The notes below the pieces were generated by a model. The model saw only the letters and a list, made by a program, of their open reading frames with translations. It did no database searches and was not told where the DNA came from. 39,560 nucleotides of DNA from Candidatus Odyssella sp. (lineage in GTDB: Bacteria > Pseudomonadota > Alphaproteobacteria > Bin65), in assembly GCA_016792765.1 (NCBI GenBank), contig JAEULD010000277.1, forward strand, positions 1 through 39,560, written 5' to 3'. Each line of letters starts with the position of its first letter. Positions within the stretch are counted from its first letter, which is position 1. Made by a program: the position numbers and the translations under genes. Below, in pieces: positions 1 through 6,531 of the stretch.

Positions 1-51
1 CTGGAACACCCGCTTTGCCAGATCGATCGCCAACAGTTTAATCTCCGTCAT
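1..51 (-). CDS. IS110-family transposase, N-terminal fragment (runs off left edge)
   Basis: Seventeen codons are visible, reading MTEIKLLAIDLAKRVFQ from an ATG at 51. The IDLAK(R)VFQ pattern is the usual opening of IS110/IS1111-family transposases, whose DEDD (RuvC-like) catalytic domain places its first Asp in this strand (D10 here). The enzyme recombines a circular IS intermediate with a target; in this family a non-coding bridge RNA specifies the target. A purine-rich GGGAGAGG lies just upstream of the ATG and can serve as ribosome-binding site. Only the start is in the window, so I cannot tell whether the element is intact. It sits next to a REP-like palindrome (128-263). The family call rests on 17 residues plus this context. 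Confidence 0.7.
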   Translation of the reverse strand, partial: MTEIKLLAIDLAKRVFQ

Positions 52-122
52 GGACCTCTCCCTTCTTGGATCGAGTGGTTCTTGCAAACTCACTTTCGAC
101 CCGCAGGAGCGGGGAGGTCCAT
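50..122. repeat. Imperfect 12-bp inverted repeat flanking 49 bp at the IS end
   Basis: Positions 50-61 (ATGGACCTCTCC) and 111-122 (GGGGAGGTCCAT) are inverted copies with one mismatch. A smaller nested stem is possible between TCGAGTG (near 70-76) and CACTTTCGA (near 91-99). The left arm overlaps the transposase start codon. This may be the structured non-coding end of the IS110-type element, possibly part of its bridge-RNA or terminal region. The IS boundary itself cannot be fixed from one end. Confidence 0.45.
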
Positions 123-127
123 CCCAT

Positions 128-263
128 CATGCTGAGCGGCCCCTCTTGGGGTCGCGAAGCATCTCTCGACGCCGAGTCTCGTTCGACAATAGCCCGGCGT
201 GCGCACCGTGCCATGCCGTCGAGAGATGCTTCGCTGCCGCCCAAGCGGGCGGCGCTCAGCATG
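128..263. repeat. REP-like double palindrome (two inverted units)
   Basis: Two inverted units face each other. CATGCTGAGC (128-137) pairs with GCTCAGCATG (254-263), and GCGAAGCATCTCTCGAC (154-170) pairs perfectly with 218-234. Each unit carries its own small hairpin: GCCCC/GGGG-type in the left unit, GCCGCCC-AAGC-GGGCGGC near 235-252 in the right. The arrangement resembles a bacterial interspersed mosaic/REP doublet. Reading frames across it are by-products of the symmetry and I call no gene here. Confidence 0.75.
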
Positions 264-427
264 GCGGTGTTGTGGAGGGCGCTTCGCGCGCCGCTTGGCG
301 CGCAAACATTCCCTTCTTGGTGGCTTGGTGGCGAATCTTCCTCAGCTTCTCCCCGCCTCCCTACCTCCCTGTTCGCTTCACCTTCCGCCGCTGGCAGGCG
401 GGGGGCGCACGCGGTCTCGTGCGGACC
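264..427. other. Non-coding leader upstream of ubiE
   Basis: This stretch between the palindrome and the ubiE start holds no recognisable gene. A pyrimidine-rich run lies around 330-385. No convincing -35/-10 pair or strong Shine-Dalgarno sequence is visible. It must carry the signals for the ubiE-ubiB operon unless transcription enters from the IS side. Confidence 0.4.
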
Positions 428-1210
428 ATGAACGATCGCCCCTCAGACACCGAACCGGCGCCTTCGGACCGGCCGGGCACGGCCGATTTCGGCTTCGCCG
501 ACGTGCCGGCCGGCGAGAAGGCCGGCCTCGTCGGCGGCATCTTCAGCCGCGTCGCGCGCCGCTACGACCTGATGAACGACCTGATGAGCGGCGGCCTGCA
601 CCGCCTCTGGAAGGATTCGTTCGTCGACGATCTCCGCCCGCGCGACGGCATGGCGTTCGTGGACGTGGCCGGCGGCACCGGCGACATCGCGTTCCGCATC
701 CACCGCCGCGCGCCGGATTCGCGCATCACCGTGTGCGACATCAACCCCGAGATGCTCGCCGTGGGCCGCGACCGCGCCGCCAACCGCGGCATCGTTTCGG
801 GCATCGACTGGGTGACGGCCGACGCCGAGCGCCTGCCGCTGCCCGACCGCTGCGCCGATGCGGTGACGATCGCGTTCGGCCTGCGCAACGTGACGGATCG
901 CGCGCGCGCGCTCGCCGACATGCGCCGCGTGCTCCGGCCGGGCGGCCGCTTCCTGTGCATGGAGTTCAGCCGCGTGGCGCTGCCGCTGCTGGGCGAGATC
1001 TACGACCGCTATTCGCTCGGCGTCGTGCCGTGGATCGGACAGGTGGTGGCGCGCGACCGCGACGCCTATCGCTACCTCGTCGAGAGCATCCGCCGCTTTC
1101 CGCCGCAGGACGACCTCGCCGCGCTGATGCGCGACGCCGGCTTCGAGCGCGTGACGTATCGCAACCTCTCTGGCGGCATCGTCGCCATTCATTCGGGCTG
1201 GCGCATATGA
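428..1210 (+). CDS. ubiE: Ubiquinone/menaquinone biosynthesis C-methyltransferase UbiE
   Basis: UbiE is the SAM-dependent C-methyltransferase acting on the 2-polyprenyl-6-methoxy-benzoquinol ring in ubiquinone synthesis. The 260-residue product has the family hallmarks in order: RVARRYDLMNDLMSGGLHRLWK near residues 45-65, SAM motif I DVAGGTGD at about 79-86, IAFGLRNVTD in the middle, and the C-terminal signature LSGGIVAIHSGWRI. I chose the ATG at 428 because the family starts only a short way before the KAGLVGGIF segment; the open frame upstream runs through a palindrome. It overlaps the next gene by ATGA, and ubiB follows one gene later, so this is a ubiquinone operon. In many alphaproteobacteria mutM lies divergently upstream; here that place is taken by repeat and IS sequence. 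Confidence 0.95.
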   Translation: MNDRPSDTEPAPSDRPGTADFGFADVPAGEKAGLVGGIFSRVARRYDLMNDLMSGGLHRLWKDSFVDDLRPRDGMAFVDVAGGTGDIAFRIHRRAPDSRITVCDINPEMLAVGRDRAANRGIVSGIDWVTADAERLPLPDRCADAVTIAFGLRNVTDRARALADMRRVLRPGGRFLCMEFSRVALPLLGEIYDRYSLGVVPWIGQVVARDRDAYRYLVESIRRFPPQDDLAALMRDAGFERVTYRNLSGGIVAIHSGWRI

Positions 1211-2025
1211 TCCGCTCCGACCGCTGGAACGCCGTCTATGCCGAGGTCGAGCCGGAGCTGAAATCGCGCCTGCCCGAGCTGATGAAGAACGCCTCGCACC
1301 GCTGGGGCGCGATGCGCTGGCCGGCCGACGCCATTCCGCCGGCCGGCGTCAGGCCCGAGAACGTCGCCTACATCTCCGAAGACAGCGGCGAGATCCGCCA
1401 CCTGTTCGTGGTGCTGACCGGGCGGACGATCGGCCCCTCGCGCGTCGGCGCGGCCTATCCGTTCGTCCCGCACGGCCTTCCCTACGAGGTCGAGATCAAG
1501 GCGCTGCATCCGGCCGAGACCGGCATCGAGGGCGAGGTGACGGCGCAATATGCCGGGCACGAATTCCGCTTCTTCGAGCCGCTGTGGGGCGTGAAGCGGA
1601 GCCACTACAAGGTGGGCGCGCTGCAGCGCATCCGCTTCGCCGCGTTCGGCCATTCGCTGGGCGCGATGGGCGGCGCGGAGACGAGGCCCACGGCGACCGC
1701 CGAGGCGGGCGCGCCCGGCGCCGCCGCGTTGCCCGCGCCGGCGAGCGCCGCAGCGGCGCTGCTCGAGCCGGCCAGCGCGCTGGTGATGATCGGGCCGGGC
1801 CCGAGCAGCCGCTACGGCGTGCACGCGCCGATCCTGGAATGGCGCGGCTTCTGGACCGGCGAGCGCCTCTACTACGCGCTCAAGCTGCGCCTGTTCGAGG
1901 AGGGCGGCGCCGCCTTCGCGGTCGATCTCTATTCCGGCCGCCATTGCTTCGCCGGCGCGTTCACGCCGTCGGCCGGCGTGGCCGTGGCCGGCGTGATGTG
2001 GCTGCACGGCACGCTCGCGGACTGA
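1207..2025 (+). CDS. Unrecognised protein between ubiE and ubiB
   Basis: A 272-residue protein I do not recognise. It overlaps the ubiE stop by 4 bp (ATGA) and ends 3 bp before ubiB, so it is almost certainly co-translated with both. No signal peptide or membrane segment is visible. The N-terminal half (1-160) has a beta-rich section with the segments VEIKALHPAETGIEGEVTA and FRFFEPLWGVKRSHYKVG. An Ala/Pro-rich linker covers roughly 160-195. The C-terminal part contains YGVHAPILEWRGFWTGERLY and closes with AVAGVMWLHGTLAD. In enterobacteria the gene between ubiE and ubiB is ubiJ, a lipid-binding SCP2-type accessory factor. The position is suggestive, but I see no SCP2 similarity by eye. A role linked to ubiquinone synthesis is inferred from position only. 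Confidence 0.85.
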   Translation: MIRSDRWNAVYAEVEPELKSRLPELMKNASHRWGAMRWPADAIPPAGVRPENVAYISEDSGEIRHLFVVLTGRTIGPSRVGAAYPFVPHGLPYEVEIKALHPAETGIEGEVTAQYAGHEFRFFEPLWGVKRSHYKVGALQRIRFAAFGHSLGAMGGAETRPTATAEAGAPGAAALPAPASAAAALLEPASALVMIGPGPSSRYGVHAPILEWRGFWTGERLYYALKLRLFEEGGAAFAVDLYSGRHCFAGAFTPSAGVAVAGVMWLHGTLAD

Positions 2026-2028
2026 GCG

Positions 2029-3567
2029 ATGTATCGCTCGGCGCGCAATGCCTGGCGGCTCCTCCGCATCGCGCGCACGCTGGCGCGGCACGACGCGCTG
2101 TTTCCGATCGAGCGCGCCGGCGTGGCGCCGTTCCTCGTCCGCGTCGCCAAGGCGCTGTGGAAGCGCGACCTGCCCGGCCGGCCGGGGCAGCGCCTCGCCG
2201 CGGCGCTCGAGGCGCTGGGGCCGAGCTTCATCAAGCTCGGCCAGATGCTCTCGACGCGGCCCGACCTCATGGGCGAGGAGGCGGCGAACGATCTCGCCGG
2301 CCTGCGCGATCACCTGCCGCCGTTCGAGACCGCCGTGGCGCGCGCCACGATCGAGCGCGAGCTGGGCGGGCCGCTCGAAAAATTCTTCCTGCGCTTCGAC
2401 GACAAGGCGGTGGCCGCCGCCTCGATCGCGCAGGTGCATTTCGCCGCCACCTCCGACGGCCATGAGGTGGCGGTGAAGGTGCTGCGCCCCGGCATCGAGG
2501 ACGCGTTCAAGCGCGACATCGAGCTGTTCTACTGGTGCGCCGAGATGCTGGAGCGGCTGCTGCCGGAATTCCGCCGGCTCAAGCCCTACGAGGTCGTGCG
2601 CACCTTCGAGGAGTCCGTCGAGATGGAGATGGACCTGCGCATGGAGGCGTCGGCGGCGGTGGAACTCGGCGAGAATTTCGCCGGCGATCCCGGCTTCCGC
2701 GTGCCGCGCATCGACTGGGAGCGCACCGCGCGCCGCGTGCTGACGCTGGAGCGCGTGCGCGGCATCGCCATCGACCGGCGCGAGGAGCTGATCGCCGCCG
2801 GCCACGACCCCGACGCGATCCTCGCCAACGCCGCCGCCGCGTTCTTCAACCAGGTGTTCCGCGACGGCTTCTTCCACGCCGACCAGCATCCGGGCAACTG
2901 CTTCGTCGAGGCCGACGGGCACATCTGCGCGATCGATTTCGGCATCATGGGGCGGCTCGACCGCGACCACCGCTACTACCTCGCCGACATGCTGATGGGC
3001 TTCCTGCGCCGCGACTACGAGACCGTGGCCGAGGTGCATTTCCGCGCCGGCTTCGTGCCCGCGCACAAATCCAAGGCCGCGTTCACGCAGGCCCTGCGCG
3101 CGATCGCCGAGCCGATCATGGACAAGCCGCTGCACGAGATCTCGGTGGCGCGCCTGCTCGGCCTGCTGTTCGAGGTGACCGAGACCTTCGAGATGGAGAC
3201 GCAGCCGCAGTTGCTGTTGCTGCAGAAGACGATGCTGGTGACCGAGGGCGTGGGCCGGCGCCTCAACCCCAAGGTCAACATGTGGTCGATGGCGCGGCCG
3301 CTGATCGAGAGCTGGATGCGCGAGCATCGCGGGCCCGAGGCGCGCATCCGCGCGGCGGTGCGCCACGGCTTCGAGACGCTCGAGAAGCTGCCGCAGCTCG
3401 TGGGCCGGCTCGACGAGGCGGTCGCCTCGCTCGGCAGCGCGCCCGGCACGGCGCCCTCGCCGCGCCGCTACGCGCACCCGCCGCCGCGCCGCCATGCGCG
3501 CGTGTGGCCGCTGTGGGCAGCGATCGCGGCGCTCGCGGTGGCGGTGCTGCTGGTGGCGGTGTTCTGA
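2029..3567 (+). CDS. ubiB: UbiB, ABC1/ADCK-type atypical kinase for ubiquinone synthesis
   Basis: UbiB is a membrane-anchored protein-kinase-like ATPase required for the aerobic ubiquinone pathway. The 512-residue sequence shows the UbiB-specific KxGQ motif (K69-L-G-Q72), the Ala-rich loop AAASIAQVH (129-137) that replaces the glycine-rich loop of ordinary kinases, the nucleotide-binding lysine in VAVKV (K150), the catalytic-loop equivalent DQHPGN (285-290), and the metal-binding Asp of IDFG (D303). The last 20 residues form a hydrophobic anchor (WPLWAAIAALAVAVLLVAVF), where family members normally carry one or two C-terminal membrane helices. The ATG lies 3 bp after the preceding stop, consistent with translational coupling to ubiE and the gene between them. 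Length and motif order are normal. Confidence 0.95.
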   Translation: MYRSARNAWRLLRIARTLARHDALFPIERAGVAPFLVRVAKALWKRDLPGRPGQRLAAALEALGPSFIKLGQMLSTRPDLMGEEAANDLAGLRDHLPPFETAVARATIERELGGPLEKFFLRFDDKAVAAASIAQVHFAATSDGHEVAVKVLRPGIEDAFKRDIELFYWCAEMLERLLPEFRRLKPYEVVRTFEESVEMEMDLRMEASAAVELGENFAGDPGFRVPRIDWERTARRVLTLERVRGIAIDRREELIAAGHDPDAILANAAAAFFNQVFRDGFFHADQHPGNCFVEADGHICAIDFGIMGRLDRDHRYYLADMLMGFLRRDYETVAEVHFRAGFVPAHKSKAAFTQALRAIAEPIMDKPLHEISVARLLGLLFEVTETFEMETQPQLLLLQKTMLVTEGVGRRLNPKVNMWSMARPLIESWMREHRGPEARIRAAVRHGFETLEKLPQLVGRLDEAVASLGSAPGTAPSPRRYAHPPPRRHARVWPLWAAIAALAVAVLLVAVF

Positions 3568-3584
3568 CTTCGGCAAGGACCGGA

Positions 3585-3612
3585 TGGCCAATCGCGGGAT
3601 TGTTGCTATCTT
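3585..3612 (+). promoter_or_regulatory. Candidate promoter for the ogt-type gene (possibly leaderless)
   Basis: TGGCCA (3585-3590), a 16-bp spacer and TATCTT (3607-3612) resemble a sigma-70 promoter. Each hexamer is an imperfect match. The ATG at 3619 is only 7 bp beyond the -10 and has no purine-rich ribosome-binding site before it, which is what a leaderless transcript would look like. Confidence 0.35.
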
Positions 3613-3618
3613 GTACCC

Positions 3619-4131
3619 ATGACCCACGGCCTTCCCTTCCTGCCGCCGCCCGACGAGGCGCCCTATCGCCTGGCGGTCGAGACGCCCGCCGGCACGCTGA
3701 CGCTCCATGCCGGCGAAGCGGCGCTGACCGCGCTTTCGTGGCACCGTCGTTCGGCCGACCGGCCCTCGCCGCTGCTGGCCCGCGCCGCCGCGGACCTCAG
3801 CGCCTATTTCGCCGGGACGCTCAAGGCGTTCGACCTGCCGCTGGCGCCGCGCGGCACCGCCCACGAGCTTGCGGTGTGGGCGGAGCTGTGCCGCATTCCC
3901 TATGGCGAGACGATCACCTATGGCGAGCTGGCGCGGCGCACCGGCACGGTCGCCCGCGCGGTGGGCGGCACCTGCGGCGCCAACCCGATCGCCATCCTGA
4001 TCCCGTGCCATCGGGTGACGGCCGCGGGCGGCCAGTTGGGCGGCTATTCGGGCGGCAACGGCCCCGATTCGAAGCGCCGCCTGCTCGCCCACGAAGCCCG
4101 GCACGCGGGGATTTTCGCCCTCTCCCCGTGA
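3619..4131 (+). CDS. ogt: Methylated-DNA--[protein]-cysteine S-methyltransferase
   Basis: This is a suicidal DNA repair protein that moves a methyl group from O6-methylguanine onto its own cysteine. The 170-residue product has the standard C-terminal domain: WAELCRIPYGETITYGELAR (helix-turn-helix entry), the Asn-containing CGANPIAI segment, and the active site IPCHRV with the acceptor Cys130. GGYSGG and the leucine-rich C-terminal helix follow. The N-terminal domain is short, as in Ogt-type proteins, and there is no AraC-type Ada regulatory domain. It appears to be a single-gene unit. The symbol ogt is by similarity of type; the name could equally be given as a generic MGMT. Confidence 0.9.
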   Translation: MTHGLPFLPPPDEAPYRLAVETPAGTLTLHAGEAALTALSWHRRSADRPSPLLARAAADLSAYFAGTLKAFDLPLAPRGTAHELAVWAELCRIPYGETITYGELARRTGTVARAVGGTCGANPIAILIPCHRVTAAGGQLGGYSGGNGPDSKRRLLAHEARHAGIFALSP

Positions 4132-4156
4132 CTCGCGCGGGGCGCGCGCCTATAAA
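4128..4156 (+). promoter_or_regulatory. Sigma-70-like promoter for the hydrolase gene
   Basis: GTGACT (4128-4133) and TATAAA (4151-4156) are separated by exactly 17 bp. The match to TTGACA-17-TATAAT is good (4/6 and 5/6). The TATAAATTT tract is the most AT-rich stretch in this GC-rich neighbourhood. The -35 overlaps the ogt stop codon. Confidence 0.6.
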
Positions 4157-4233
4157 TTTCCCCACACAGGAAAGCGTCGAACCGCGCGGCGCAACGGCGC
4201 TTCGCCCATACGCGACGCATGTGGGGGAACGAC

Positions 4234-5220
4234 ATGGCCGACATTCTCATCCAGGGCGGCGACGGCTTCTTCTCCGCCTATCGCGCTCCGGCGCGCTCGG
4301 GCCGCGGGCCCGGCATCGTGCTGATCCAGGAAATCTTCGGCGTGAACCGCGTGATGCGCGACCTCGCCGATTGGCTGGCCGGCGAGAACTACACGGTGAT
4401 CTGCCCCGACCTGTTCTGGCGGCAGGAGCCGGGCATCCAGCTCAACGACTTCACGCCGCCGGAATGGGACAGGGCGTTCCAGCTCTATCAGGGCTTCGAC
4501 GAAGCCAAGGGCGTGGACGACATCGCCGCGGCGATCGCGTTCCTGCGCAAGGATCCGGCCTGCGCCGGCAAGGTCGGCGCGGTCGGCTACTGCCTCGGCG
4601 GCAAGCTCGCCTATCTCTGCGCCACGCGCACCGACGCCGACGCTTCGGTGGGCTATTACGGCGTCGGCATCGAGAAGGCGCTCGGCGAAGCCGGCAAGAT
4701 CAGGAAGCCGCTGATGCTGCACGTGGCCAAGCTCGACAAGTTCGTGCCCGCCGAGGCGCAGGCGCAGATCCACGCCGCGCTCGACGGCAATGCGCGCGTG
4801 ACGATCCACGATTACGAGGGCTGCGACCACGCGTTCGCGCGCGTGGGCGGCGACCACTACGACGCCAACGCCGCGAACGCCGCCAACGCCCGCACGCTGG
4901 CGTTCTTCAAGCGCCATCTCGCCGCCCCGGCGCCGCGCCCGGCCCCGGCCCCGGCGCAAGGCGAGCTCGGGCTCGCGCCGAAGCCCGCGGCGGCACCGAA
5001 GCCGCCCGCGCCGAAACCCGCCGTGAAGAAGCCGGCGGCGCCGGCGGCGAAGCCGGCGGCCAAACCGAAGCCCGCCGCAAAGCCGAAGGCGAAAGCAAAA
5101 GCGAAAGCGAAGAAGCCCGCGGCGAAGCGCGCGAAAGCACCGAAAAAGGCGGCCAAGGCGAAAGCCAAGAAGAGGCCGGCCGCGAAGCGCAAGGCCACGC
5201 GCAAGCGCGGCAGGAAGTAG
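4234..5220 (+). CDS. Dienelactone hydrolase-family protein with histone-H1-like C-terminal tail
   Basis: The N-terminal 225 residues are an alpha/beta hydrolase of the dienelactone hydrolase (carboxymethylenebutenolidase) family. They carry the catalytic Cys in GYCLGG (C120), Asp168 in KLDKFVP, His199 in CDHAF, and the Glu of IQEIFG (E33) that gates the cysteine in DLH. From about residue 230 to the end (328) the protein becomes an almost pure Ala/Lys/Pro/Arg tail rich in KPAA, KAKAK and KRPAAKRK units. It is strongly basic and looks like a bacterial histone-H1 tail. I prefer the ATG at 4234 over an in-frame ATG at 4219 because GGGGG stands about 8 bp before it. The tail could bind nucleic acid, polyphosphate or other polyanions; its role is unknown. 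The natural substrate of the hydrolase part cannot be told. Confidence 0.88.
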   Translation: MADILIQGGDGFFSAYRAPARSGRGPGIVLIQEIFGVNRVMRDLADWLAGENYTVICPDLFWRQEPGIQLNDFTPPEWDRAFQLYQGFDEAKGVDDIAAAIAFLRKDPACAGKVGAVGYCLGGKLAYLCATRTDADASVGYYGVGIEKALGEAGKIRKPLMLHVAKLDKFVPAEAQAQIHAALDGNARVTIHDYEGCDHAFARVGGDHYDANAANAANARTLAFFKRHLAAPAPRPAPAPAQGELGLAPKPAAAPKPPAPKPAVKKPAAPAAKPAAKPKPAAKPKAKAKAKAKKPAAKRAKAPKKAAKAKAKKRPAAKRKATRKRGRK

Positions 5221-5268
5221 GGCCCGTGCCGCAACCACGGAAATGTTGGCAGTGGCAGCACCGTGCCC

Positions 5269-5393
5269 GCGGCCATCCTTCGAGGCGCGCCTAAGCAGGC
5301 GCGCACCTCGGGATGAGGCCTGTTCTGCTCGAGCAAGAATGCCTCATCCTGAGGTGCCCGCCCCGCTTTGGGCGGGCCTCGAAGGATGGCCGC
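5269..5393. repeat. Double REP-like palindrome, alphaproteobacterial CCTTCGAGG/CCTCGGGATGAGG type
   Basis: Two inverted units lie back to back. The outer arms GCGGCCATCCTTCGAGGC (5269-5286) and 5376-5393 are perfectly complementary over 18 bp. The inner arms GCACCTCGGGATGAGGC (about 5303-5319) and GCCTCATCCTGAGGTGC (5341-5357) differ at one base. Each unit has its own GC hairpin (GGCGCGCC/GGCGCGC, and CCCGCCC/GGGCGGG). The whole stretch can fold as one long cruciform between the hydrolase and quinone reductase genes. Palindromes of this wording are common in alphaproteobacterial intergenic spaces. Confidence 0.85.
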
Positions 5394-5466
5394 AGACCCG
5401 GCGGCGCCACATCGCATCGAACCTGACGCTCGATCCCCGATCCCTCTGACCTCTGGCGACTGACCC

Positions 5467-6444
5467 ATGAAAGCTCACGCGATCCGTTTCTCGCAGACCG
5501 GCGGCCCCGAAGTTCTCTCCTACGACGAAGTGGAGGTGGGCGATCCCGGCGAAGGCCAGGTGCTGCTGCGCCAGACCGCGATCGGCGTGAACTACATCGA
5601 CACCTATCACCGCTCGGGCCTCTACCCGATGCCGCTGCCCTCGCATCTCGGCCAGGAAGGCTGCGGCGTGATCGAGAAGCTCGGCAAGGGCGTGAAGGGC
5701 TTCAAGGCGGGCGACCGCGTCGCCTACGCCTCGGCGCCGATCGGCTCCTACGCCACGTGGCGCCTGATGCCGGCCGCGCGCGTGATCAAGGTGCCGAAGG
5801 AGATCGACGACCGGACGGCCGCCAAGATGATGCTGCAGGGCATGACGGCCGAATACCTGCTGTTCCGCACCTTCAAGGTGAAGAAGGGCGACACGATCCT
5901 CGTCCACGCGGCGGCGGGCGGCATGGGCCTGATCCTCGGCCAGTGGGCGAAGGCGCTCGGCGCCACCGTGATCGGCACGGCGAGCAGCGACGAGAAGGCG
6001 GCGCTCGCCAAGAAGCACGGCTACAAGCACGTGATCGTCTATTCGCGCGAGGATTTCGTGGCGCGCGTGAAGGAGATCACGAAGGGCAAGGGCGTGCCGG
6101 TGGTCTACGACGGCGTCGGCAAGGACACCTGGCCGAAATCGCTCGACTGCCTCGCGACGCGCGGGATGATGGTGAGCTTCGGCAACGCCTCGGGCCCGCT
6201 GCCGCCGATCGATTCGCGCGATCTCAACCTGCGCGGCTCGCTGTTCTTCACGCGGCCGACGATGGGCCACTACACGGCGACGCGGCCCGACCTCGAGCTG
6301 TCGGCCGGCCGCGTGATCTCGGCGATCAAGAGCGGCAAGCTCAAGATCCGCATCAACCAGACCTACCCGCTGCGCGAGGCGGCGCAGGCGCATCGCGACC
6401 TGCAGGAGCGCAAGACGACGGGGTCGATCCTGCTGCTGCCGTAG
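5467..6444 (+). CDS. qor: NADPH:quinone reductase (zinc-independent MDR family)
   Basis: A 325-residue member of the medium-chain dehydrogenase/reductase family, quinone oxidoreductase type, reducing quinones with NADPH. The family opening MKAHAIRFSQTGGPEVL is followed by VNYIDTYHRSGLYP, LGQEGCGVIEKLGKGV, and the cofactor-binding loop AAAGGMG (148-154). The ligands of catalytic zinc are absent, as expected for QOR. The C-terminus has the usual LREAAQAHRDLQERKTTGSILL. Length is normal. A palindrome precedes it, and the next gene follows after about 90 bp, so it may be transcribed alone. The physiological quinone is not evident from sequence. Confidence 0.9.
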   Translation: MKAHAIRFSQTGGPEVLSYDEVEVGDPGEGQVLLRQTAIGVNYIDTYHRSGLYPMPLPSHLGQEGCGVIEKLGKGVKGFKAGDRVAYASAPIGSYATWRLMPAARVIKVPKEIDDRTAAKMMLQGMTAEYLLFRTFKVKKGDTILVHAAAGGMGLILGQWAKALGATVIGTASSDEKAALAKKHGYKHVIVYSREDFVARVKEITKGKGVPVVYDGVGKDTWPKSLDCLATRGMMVSFGNASGPLPPIDSRDLNLRGSLFFTRPTMGHYTATRPDLELSAGRVISAIKSGKLKIRINQTYPLREAAQAHRDLQERKTTGSILLLP

Positions 6445-6531
6445 CGGCAGTAACGGCCCGCTGCGGCGCGCCGCGTTGCGGCGCTGCGGCGCTTCGGGGA
6501 TAGTGGCGCCGTTCGACGGAGGAACCGCGCG

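Noticed and set aside
50..427. Extension of the ubiE frame upstream of 428
   Set aside because: The extra 126 codons run through the palindrome and pyrimidine tract and have no family similarity. UbiE homologues start near 428.
1189..4104. Very long open frame on the - strand opposite ubiE-ubiB and ogt
   Set aside because: It mirrors real + strand genes with clear motifs. GC-rich codons leave the opposite strand free of stops, and the translation is His/Arg/Ala-rich with no domain.
4918..5217. Low-complexity repeat in the hydrolase gene considered as a tandem DNA repeat or CRISPR-like array
   Set aside because: The DNA repeats are irregular and keep codon phase. The signal is the Lys/Ala/Pro composition of the encoded tail.
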